A stretch of DNA of 64,000 bases, taken from Asparagopsis taxiformis (lineage: Eukaryota > Rhodophyta > Florideophyceae > Bonnemaisoniales > Bonnemaisoniaceae). The notes under the pieces are model-generated. The model saw nothing but the letters and a program-made list of their open reading frames with translations, was not told where the DNA came from and ran no database searches. The position numbers and the translations under genes were made by a program. Position 1 is the stretch's first letter. Each line of letters opens with the position of its first letter. Where the stretch lies: assembly GCA_030407315.1 (NCBI GenBank), contig JALQPE010000046.1, forward strand, positions 1 to 64,000, given 5' to 3'. Shown one piece after another: positions 9,123 to 18,491 of this stretch.

Positions 9123-12100
9123 TTAGCCGCTAGGACCAGCTGCACGTCCACTTTCCAGCCTCTCCTTCCCCTCTACAATCGCATTCGCTATCCTATTAAC
9201 AAACGCTTTCTGTTTCTCCTTCTCCTCTGCACTAGTCCCATTCGTCACCCCCTCGCTATTCTCGATTCCAGTCAGGCTCCTCAGCGACTGCAGTACTTTG
9301 ACCACATCTCTGATTTGATACTCGTCCTCCCACATCATTCGCTGCAGAAAGCCCTCGGTGATGAACACACTGTGGCCATTCTCATCTACCATGCTGAACA
9401 GCGAATTCTCATCCCTGCACTCATTCAGCGTTAGCCGATAGAAAACAGGAATGATGATCACTCCACGTTCCCCATCTGCACCATATCGCTCGAGGAAACA
9501 CATCAGTTCCTTTATGGTCCATTTTCTCGCCGCAAATTCCGGCGACAGAATCACCACAGCAATCTTAGCAGTTCGCATGGCATGAATCATCTTTCGCGGT
9601 GCGTGCTCCCCAGGTCTCAGCTCGGTCGTGTCCAGAAACACTTTCAAGCCTAGTGCAACCAGTAGATCGTAGAGGGGCTTTGCGATGGTCCACTTGTCGG
9701 GGCCGGCATGACTGATGAAGACGTCATACACCTGTTCTGCTTCACCAGTCATGTCTCGGTGTGTGTGTTTGGTAGCGTCTTGTGACGGGGGTGGGTGCAG
9801 TTGTGGGAGGGGTGGGAGAGGTGAGCGATGATCACGCGGTTGGAGTTGATTGTTTCCAGTCATGAGATCGATGTGAAATACACCTCCACGCCAACTCATA
9901 AACCACAGGCGAGAAGTATCGCGGCAATAATGCCAATATCGGACCCGATGTTCCAGGGTGGCTATGGTGAAACATTTGCCGCCGTGCTCACATCTCACCA
10001 CGTTATCCGAATCAACGCTGAGAACTGAAGATTGCTCTTCACAATTCGTTGCCGAGCTGACGGTGCTGTTCCATTCATTGGTTCCGCCGTCAACTTGTGA
10101 CTCGTCCAGAACTGCCCCTGAACACACATTCCAGCTTATGGGTTTGCTCTTCATCCAAGTCCTCTCACCAATTTTTCCGCCTCCCAGAACTTGTGGGACT
10201 GCAGAGATAGTGGACCCATCTGCGCTGAACCGCAATGAATCAATCCTAACCTGTGGCTCGTCACCTGCTAAATCTCCGGAATTACGCGATCCTCCATTAG
10301 ATGCCGAGTTTCCTCGTTGATTGCCGATTGAAGCCAACACTAATTGTTTCACATCTGACAGCGTGTACAGCAAAACTCCTTTGCTTGCATCGTACACAAA
10401 CACTACACAAGAAGGCGATATCACAGAGAAAGCGACATATTTTCGATTGTTCGACACGGCGAGATTTGTCGGCGGGTTTAGATAATGAGTTGAAATGTCG
10501 ACACTTGCAACAACACGATTGATACGCTCCCACACGTCACACACGTCGCGAATCTCCAGACATTTCCAATTCCGTGTCAACATTGTTGCCTCGTCAGCAG
10601 AGAATACAAAATTAAACACGCCAGGTAGAAATGTATCAGCAACCTGATCGTTACCGTTCTCCGTATCTCGCGCGTCCCAAACATGTATTCCATTTCCATT
10701 CAGCACGAACAATTCCGACCCATCTCCAATGCCCAACGATCGGATTTGTATCATTGTCGAATGGCGAAGGGTGTGCACCAGCGACACGTCTCGACCTCCA
10801 TTACTCAATCGCCAAACACGTACCGCATTGTTTCCATCTGCAGAATAGAACAAACTAGCATCTTCGCTAAACAAAACAAATCGCGCGCAATGGTGATGAA
10901 CACAAGAAGACGAACTTAGTTCCTCGCCCCTCTCCATATCGAATATTCGTACAGTTCCATCCCCCAATCCGGATGCCAGCAGTCGCTCATCACCGCTCAA
11001 CGCTAAACTGCTCACCCAATCTTCGAGCACTTCTAACACATTTTCAGTGTCGGCCAAATTCTCCGCGTCCCAAACACGAATCTTTCCGTTTTCTGATCCA
11101 GACACTACGATATCCTCACTCGGTCCTGCCGTTAGCGAGCTCACAGAGTTGTCATGCTCATCGACAGTTTGGAATGCATTCTGAGCACATGTGCCCCTAT
11201 CTTCTATGTCTATCACCAGCAGTCGTCCTTTGCTTGTTCCAAGAACAACTCTCCGTCGCTTGGGTAATACCTGCATGCAATAGATGTGTTCATCTTCTTG
11301 CAGTCCTTCGACCTGAACAGAATAGCACATCTTGTACTCCTTCCATACTACTACCCGGTCTCTTCTACTGCGCAAATATATCTTGCTTGACGAACGGTCA
11401 TAGTACATATCGTCGACCACTTCTTCTTCGTGTTTGATGAGCGACATCTTCGATCCATCCCGCCCATTGTACACCCCCACCTTCTCTCCGGGCCCCCCCA
11501 CAACCACCTCCTCTCCTCCAGCAACAACACACATGCACCATCCATCATCTTCAAGCTCTAGTACACGTTTCAGTAAACTTCCTCCACTAGTCAACACTCC
11601 AGGTCCAGCACGAGCCCATGGTACACGCCCATACCCTTCGATACTACTCACTAGCCGCTCTACGATACCACTCTCGCTTTTCACATCTCGCAATCGTCCA
11701 AACAACTGGAAAGCGCATTCGTCCCGATTCTTCATACCATGCGGTACCATACACAGCCACATCGCCTTGACTATAACTTCAATATCCCTTGTCACCTTCT
11801 TCCACGTTTCTGTCTTCTCTTGCGCCGCTACATATGATTGCAACAGCCGCAGTTCAGCAATAACCTTCTGGAATGGAGCACGGTTCTTGTCCTCATTCAT
11901 GCACTCCACCCACCGATAGTCGGTAAGCAGTCCTAGTGTCTCAGTAACCTCTCCAGCACCAAGTAGGTGCCGTACTACATTATCGGCGATGTACTTGTCA
12001 TCGCTGTCTACCTTCCACCATCCAACATCTCTACTAACACTTCCTACATTCATCCCGCTACTTTCCCCATCTATACTACTTCCACCCCCCTGAATCCATC

Positions 12101-12293
12101 CTCTGTACCCATCAATTAGTCTCTTGTGCCAAAATCCTACGCCCTCGCTCCTCACAGCCTTTTCAACACACATATCGTGAACCAAATCGTGTAGCACCAC
12201 TCCTATCTCTAGTCCGCCCTCATCCTCAACAAGCGACACAAGACTGTGCCGTGAAACATCCTCACCCCACACAGCCCATCCCTCACCCCCCAT
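9123..12293 (-). pseudogene. Receptor A, part 2: ARC end, helical domain, WD40 repeats and C-terminal TIR
   Basis: A 1056-residue frame continuing the 12209-13417 ORF after a frameshift. The true join is near 12256, where one base is missing relative to receptor B. In order: MHD-type motif (L-H-D-L-V-H-D-M), an APAF1-like helical region (~95-240, including L-L-T-D-Y-R-W-V and Q-L-F-G-R-L), WD40 repeats (~270-800, e.g. I-R-V-W-D, V-R-I-F-D, V-R-V-W-R), a proline-rich linker (~820-840), then a TIR domain (~855-960). The TIR has Y-D-V-F-I-S-H, a BB-loop-like region, W-T-I-K-E-L with the conserved Glu, and I-I-P-V-F-Y. A charged tail of ~90 residues closes the protein. TIRs with this Glu can cleave NAD+ in plants, animals and bacteria, and NB-ARC/WD40 proteins form oligomeric signalling platforms, so an intracellular immune or death receptor is inferred. 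Confidence 0.85.
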
Positions 12294-13417
12294 ACTTTCT
12301 CAATCGCCCGCAACGGAAGCATCTTCTGCACAATGCAAAACGATCGAAACATTTCTCCCACTGTCATGCCCTCCCCCCTCCACTTCTTCTCCAGCGACCA
12401 TAAACTCGTCTCCACTGCCACTTTCAGTCCACAATGCCTGCTCCCCCCTTCCGCGACTGAAAGTTGTCCAGACCTCGCGCTCAGACTCTTCCAGTATTCC
12501 ACAATTCCGTTCCCCCTAAAGGCCCCTAACCCTTTCTTCAGCACATCTTGCAAACCACATCCAGCAACACTCAGCGCCAATGGCAGTCCAGCACACATGT
12601 CAATTATCCTGTCCAGCGCATCGCGATTTCGACGTGCAAGTGTTCCAATGCTCTCTCTGTCAATACCAGCGTAGCAGCATAGAATATCAACACATCTATC
12701 TCCCCGCCAGTCTTCAGCACTCACTCCAATCGACACATCATGCGTCGGCACACCCCCAATCGTCTCATTTCTTGTCGAAGATAACACCTTGCAACCTGTT
12801 CCCTCAACCTTTTGGACATTGGTGCAGACCGCATCCACCAGCTCGTACACACTGGCGTCGAGGTCCCACACGTCATCAAACATAAGCAGGAAGCGCTTGG
12901 ACGCGAGATGCTCGACCAGCATGTTCATCAATCTCAGGTGCATATTGGGCTTGGCTGCGAGTCGGGTGAAGTCGGAAAGGAAATGTGGGAGTGTTTTGGC
13001 GACAATTTCTTCCAGCTCGTCTAGCAGCATTTGCACAGTGGCGTCATGACCGAGTTGTACAAACCACACGCCATTGCGGAACTTGGCCCAGACATGTTCA
13101 TGTCTACCAAGGGCGCGCAGGATGGTTGTTTTGCCTGCACCACCCATGCCAACCACCGCAATGGCGTTTTGATTTGGGTCTTCGGATAGCACAGCTGTCT
13201 TGACTTTGCTTTCTGGGGTGCGTGAGTTTCGGGAGAAGTCGAGGACCTGACGGGCATTTGGGGGAACATAAAAGACGGGCGGCTGGGGGATGCGGGCTGG
13301 ATGTTGGTGGGACAATACGGGAGAGGAGTGCGGCTGCTGGAGATGGGGATGAACGGAGGACGCGGGCATGTGTGGAGTAGAGGGCGATTGGTTGGATGGG
13401 GAAGTACGGGAATCCAT
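12209..13417 (-). pseudogene. Receptor A, part 1: NB-ARC ATPase domain
   Basis: A 402-residue ORF starting from an internal Met. A Pro/Ser-rich N-terminus (~1-60) precedes the NB-ARC: P-loop V-G-M-G-G-A-G-K-T-T (~89-98), Walker B F-L-L-M-F-D-D-V-W-D, RNBS-B-like L-S-S-T-R, and G-L-P-L-A. The coding frame once began near 13717-13719. There the position equal to B's ATG reads CTG, 2 extra bases follow in an A-run, and a codon equal to B's CAA is now TAA (13640-13642). The 1-bp loss near 12256 then breaks the link to part 2. Unless translation restarts at 13415-13417 and a frameshift is tolerated, this is a pseudogene. The three N-terminal lesions and the frameshift together make a single sequencing error an unlikely explanation. 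Confidence 0.85.
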
Positions 13418-13719
13418 GATGGCGGAAGATACGTCGGAAGCGGGGTTTTTATCGCTGTCAACGTGAGGAAGAGAGCAAGCAGGTGGAGGAGATGATTGGA
13501 GTGGAGACGGATGTGAGGGCGGGGAGGTGGTCAGCGTTTCAGACGAGGCAGTTGATGTGGGGAGTGTGACGGGAGGTTTGGGAGGAGGTTCAGCGGGAGA
13601 TTGAAATATCGGGCAGTTGGAGAGGATAGATTGAGGAGGTTACTGACGTGAAGATGTGCTAGAGATAGATACAGGATTGGAGTTGAAGTGGTTAGATCGA
13701 GCGTAGCAATTTTTTCCAG
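13418..13719 (-). pseudogene. Decayed N-terminal coding region of receptor A
   Basis: Minus-strand sequence homologous to codons 1-~100 of receptor B. The Pro/Ser/Thr-rich stretch is still open and in frame with the ORF at 13417. Upstream the nonsense codon, the +2 indel and the ATG-to-CTG change remove the MGNCC-type start. See receptor B for the intact version. Confidence 0.75.
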
Positions 13720-16451
13720 CTAGACAAGTGTGTGGAGAGGACAGGCGAGGAAGAGGGTCAGTTGCGGATTTGGATGTTGGATGGATGGAGCGGACGGGAA
13801 GAGTGGAGTAGAATGGAAGCAGTGGCGCTGGGCGGTGTGCGGATGGCAGAATCGAAGAGTCGGGACTTGGGCGGTGAATGGGTCGGGATGCGTTGGTGCA
13901 GTGATGCGGCGGTTGGCTGGAGGTATTGTTGTTAGATGTGGAATGGATGGAGACGGGCTGGCGAATTGGAATTGCAGAGCGAGAAGGCAGAATGTACTTT
14001 AAATTGGTTGAAAGTCATCAGCTAGGGACGTAAGCGCGAGGAGATCGTAGAGTGCGGAGATGACATATGCTGGCAGAACGGCACGATGGTGTGAGTGTGA
14101 CATGAATGGAAATGCGGGAATGATGGAATGGACGAGTGTACTGTATGAGAGAGTGTGCAGCCGGGAATATGTTGGTCTACGTGTCAGAAAAAGGTACGTA
14201 TACCGCCATTGGCCACTTTGTACACTGTGACGCGCAACCTTGGTTACACTAAGGGGTCTGCTATGGTGTCATAGTGTTTATCAGCCTTGAACGCTCCGCA
14301 ATCGCTTCTAGTACACTCTTCTCAAGATACCGATGTCTACAACACTTTTGGGGCTACAGTGTCACATGTGCTGTGAACGAGCACAGCGCAATCCAAACCG
14401 GAGCCTCCGGTCCGGAGGATGCGCTGCTTGTGGAAAAAGCGCCGTGGCCGAATACGTAATTCATTTTCACACGTGTCCTGCACGTCACGTCACGTCACGC
14501 GTCGCGCACGGTTCGCATGCAATGAAATAGAGCCAACTGTCGCCCAGTCCAGCCCTCGTACACATCGAAACAGGCGTGCGCGCGCAACAAGTCGGATAGG
14601 CGAGCGGGACGGAGGGATAGCGGTGGCGGTGAGAGTGGGCGAAAGACGGCAGCGACAGCGTTGAGTTACATTGAGAGGGTGCGTGCGTGCGTGTATGCGG
14701 CATGTGACAGACCAGAATGTGCGACGGAGGGATCAAACCAAAATACATTGCCTTTCTTGTGTCCATGCATTGTCGAAAGACATGTCCTGTGCGCTCTCTC
14801 ATACCATGTTGAGGTCGCAGTTGCTCGCAGGAGACTAATTTAGTTTCTCTAGAGGCACAGCTGTGAATCACATTGTTCCGTGACAGGCGCAGCGTCTGTG
14901 TTGCACTCTTCGATTAGCCGATTGTATTGTCCCACGACTCATCCGTGAGTTGTTTCTCCACCGTTCCTCTAGCATGTCTATCAATCCATGAACGATAACG
15001 GGACTGCACATCCCAACAACAATAAACACATGAATAAAGTCCATGACCACCATGCTTCCAACAGCCAAAGATTTGAAAATGTATTGCACTTGTTTATCAG
15101 CTTTGTTCTTTTGTTGTTCCGAAACATTTGCGGCGTCACAATTGCTTTCAGATTGTAATTAATTTAACATGCTGTTTTCTGCAAGTACCAGACAGACTGA
15201 AGCGAGGGAGTGGGAGGAAAAGGAAAACTATCAAGACCGGCAGCGGCGAAACAGCCGGAGGCAGCTCTTTGCTATTTTGCTGAGCGTACCGCCGCATTCC
15301 ATCTGCACTCCGTTCCCCCAATCTTCTCTGTTTGTATGTCCGCCGCGTCGCTCTGCATTTCGCTTGATACTGCGCGCTAATACGAGATCATCCCATGTGA
15401 TCTGCGCCACTTTCCTACATCCGTTGCGCAATACTCGCTCTCTTAAAATTTCGTTCGAGCGAGCGCACATCTGAACGCCCTTCTGTTGCATCGTCCCACC
15501 CTCTGTCAATGCCACCGCATGGTGAATAGGGCCATCATGCTGCTCAGAGCCAACCACATGATATTTGTATTGAATTTCTGTTCATATGAGCATATCTAGC
15601 TTGAACAAATCTAAGGTTACACTATGTCCGCGTTGCGAAAGCAATTGGCAGTAGTATCCTGAAGTCACTATCACCTTCGGGTAGTCTGGTTGTATCGTGT
15701 TGCGCTCCAGGTGAAGTATAAATTCACAGTCTCGAGGCACCATGTGCGTTACTATCGAAAAGAAGAGGATGTGGCAAAGTGTGGTGTGTCCGAGGACATC
15801 CCTATAGCCCGAGGAGAGTGGTTGCAGAATTGGGTAAAGGAGAGGCGCGATTGTCGTCAACTGAATCGGCTACAGATCATGTGCCGAGTTGGGCGAATGT
15901 CGATCAATTCCAAGTAATTCGTAGCGCAATGAGTCGGAACGGAATGTTGCGCAACGAGTTGCAAACATCAACTGCATCGTGCGGCAGTCTCCCCGGGAAG
16001 AATTACGTGTAGTTGCCTGCAGGTGCCACGCGGAAATATTGATCAAAAACATAGTTGGATTTCCGCAGCCGCACCACCCGCCCGCATCGTTATGCAACGC
16101 TCACATCGCTTGCGTGCGATCAGTGTCAGTCTACACACTTCGTGACGCTGCGAAGCTCCGTTTGTTCACTTGCAACTTCTAGTCCACCAACAATGTGACT
16201 GACTTGAACTGGAGGCACGTCGTCCGTGTAGTGCTCACCAACAGCATCGCGATTGCGTCAGTATATTTTCGTCCCCGCCGTCCTACGCACATTTCTCTGC
16301 AATACTATGTGCTCGCATTGGCAGATATGCCAACGGGATATCTCGTGATCTACAAATTTTAGCAGTGCTGGTCACTGCAGTTCCCTGCCATGCAATCAAC
16401 TAACAATCGTCATGAATCATTGTCTTTACTAAACTGTGTTCTCTTAGACTG
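13720..16451. other. Spacer between receptors A and B, no recognised gene
   Basis: About 2.7 kb. It contains the promoter side of receptor A (near 13720-14200), the second copy of the segmental repeat (15117-15290) and the 3' flank of receptor B. Open frames are short and biased in composition. No domain, RNA gene or transposon end was recognised. Confidence 0.4.
15117..15290. repeat. Segmental repeat, copy 2 (first copy 6829-7050)
   Basis: Same orientation and block order as copy 1, with a deletion between the two matching blocks. It marks the downstream flank of receptor B, as copy 1 does for receptor A. Confidence 0.75.
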
Positions 16452-18172
16452 TCACTCTTGCGAACTGCTGCGACCAGCAGCTCGTCCGCTCTCCAATCGC
16501 CCATTCGCCTCTTTAACGGCATCCCCGATGCTCTCGACAAATTCCTTCCGCTCGGCGACCTCTTCAGCGCTTTCCCCATTCGTTACCCCACCCTATTCTC
16601 GATCCCCGTCATGACAGTCACCGCCTGTAGAGCGCTCATAATCTCCTCCATTCTGTAGTGCCCTTCTTTCCCAATCCGCTCCAGAAAGCCGTCTGCTGCT
16701 AGTGCATTCTCGCCGCCATCGTTCTTCAGTCTGGCCAGCAACTTTTGGTCCTTGCATTCATCTAGCGACAATCGATAGAAAACAGGAATGATAATCACTC
16801 CACGTTCCCCATCTACACCATATCGCTCGAGGAAACACATCAGTTCCTTTATGGTCCATTTTCTCGCCGCAAATTCCGGCGACAGAATCACCACAGCAAT
16901 CTTTGCACTCCGCATGGCATGAATCATCTTTCGCGGTGCGTGCTCCCCAGGTCTCAGCTCGGTCGTGTCCAGAAACACTTTCAAGCCTAGTGCAACCAGT
17001 AGATCGTAGAGTGGCTTTGCGATGGTCCACTTGTCGGGGCCGGCATGACTGATGAAGACGTCATACACCTGTTCTGCTTCATCGGTCATGTCTCGGTTTG
17101 TGTGTTTGGCGTTGTCTTCTGATGGGGGCGGATGCAGTTGTGGGAGGGGTGGGAGAGGTGAGCGATGATCACGCGATTGGAGTTGACTGTTTGCAGTCAT
17201 GATATCGATGTACGATACACCAACCTTACTTGCCAACCACAGGCGGGATGTATCGCCGCAATAATACCCACATGTGAACTGATGTTCCAGGGTGGCTATG
17301 GAGAAATATTTGCCATCATGTTCCCACGTGACCATGCCACGCCGGTTGACGCTGAGAGATGAAGATTGCTCTTCACAATCTGTTGCTGCGTTAGCAGAGC
17401 TGTTGGATGCATTCGTTTCGCCGTTAGCTTGTGACTGGTATTGAACTGCTCCTGAACACACATTCCAGCATATGGGTTTGCTCTCGATCCAAGTCATCTC
17501 ACCATCTTCTCCCCGTATCTCAACATTTGCGACAATAGAGATAGTGGACCCATCTGCGCTGAAGCACAATGAATCAATTTGTACATCTGGCTCGTCACTT
17601 GCTGAATCTGTTGATCCTCCATCCGACGCCGCGTTTGCATGTTGCGGGCTGATTGAAGCCAAAACCAATTGATGCACATTTGATAATGTGCGCAGCAAAA
17701 CGCCTCTGATCGCATCATAGACATGCACCACAAGAGAATGCCCTATCGTGGAGGAAGCGAAATATTTTCGATCGTTGGACACAATAATTTGAAATGGACA
17801 ATCTTCACAATCTGAAAGGTCGAAACTCGAAACAACGCGATCGATACGTTTCGACACGTCACACACATCGCGTATCTCCAAACGATTCAAATACTCATTC
17901 CATGTCAACATTGTTGCTTCGTCAGCAGAGAATACAAATCTCTCCACGTGAGGTAGGAACGCTTTGACTTGATCGTCACGGCTGACCACATCTCGCGCTT
18001 CCCATACATGTACTTTGTTTTCGTTCAACACCAACAATTCCGACTCATCTCCAATGCACAGCGATCCAATTTCTCTAATTGTCGAATGGCCAAGTGTGCG
18101 CACCAGAGACACGTCTCGACTACCATTGCTCAGTCGCCACACACGTATCTCACCGATAAAGTTCGCTGAATA
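16452..18172 (-). pseudogene. Receptor B, part 2: WD40 end and C-terminal TIR
   Basis: Continues receptor B in the same frame on the far side of a 319-bp insertion. WD40 repeats come first, then the proline-rich linker and a TIR domain almost identical to that of receptor A, including W-T-I-K-E-L and I-I-P-V-F-Y. A one-base loss near 16591-16595 (after G-I-E-N) creates an early stop at 16583. The homologous tail (V-T-N-G-E-S-A-E-E ... A-N-G-R-L-E-S-G-R-A-A-G) is still readable in the other frame to a stop at 16452-16454. The open frame available here is 16583-18142. The TIR core itself is intact. Confidence 0.85.
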
Positions 18173-18491
18173 ATGAAAATGAATGGTGTTGTGAGGACCG
18201 AGAAAAGTACAAGTAAAGTGTTCTGTAATCTTCGGTAGCTATCCAGTTGATAGGGAGGAAGGAGCAGGCTATATGTACTAATTCTAGGTGGCGTAGAACA
18301 GGGTGAATGAATCAGTAGAGTAAAAATTGCAGGTGAGTTCACACTGTTCTAATCACTGAATATCATGGTCAGTAGTTAGAGTGCCATGTAATACTCTCCT
18401 CGAAATTGCAAATCGCAAGCTGAACGTTGGCAACGTGTATCATTGGAACACGTGTGAAAGTCATGGTTATCAAAAGGAGAAATGATAAACA
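18173..18491. mobile_element. 319-bp insertion in receptor B, possible solo LTR or MITE
   Basis: Seen directly: flanked by the 5-bp duplication GAATA (18168-18172 and 18492-18496). Removing 319 bp plus one duplication (324 bp) restores the receptor B frame at the Tyr-Ser that receptor A also has. Read in the gene's direction it begins TGTTTATC but ends TTTTCAT, so it is not a clean TG...CA LTR. It has no coding capacity and puts stop codons into the receptor frame. A solo LTR with a worn end is the best guess. Confidence 0.8.

Noticed and set aside
12209..12293. Intron explaining the frame change in receptor A
   Set aside because: Alignment with receptor B shows continuous homology across the point with just one base missing, leaving no room for an intron.
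14485..14871. 128-residue minus ORF between receptors A and B
   Set aside because: Biased composition (His, Cys, Ser, Pro), no domain, and no counterpart near receptor A.
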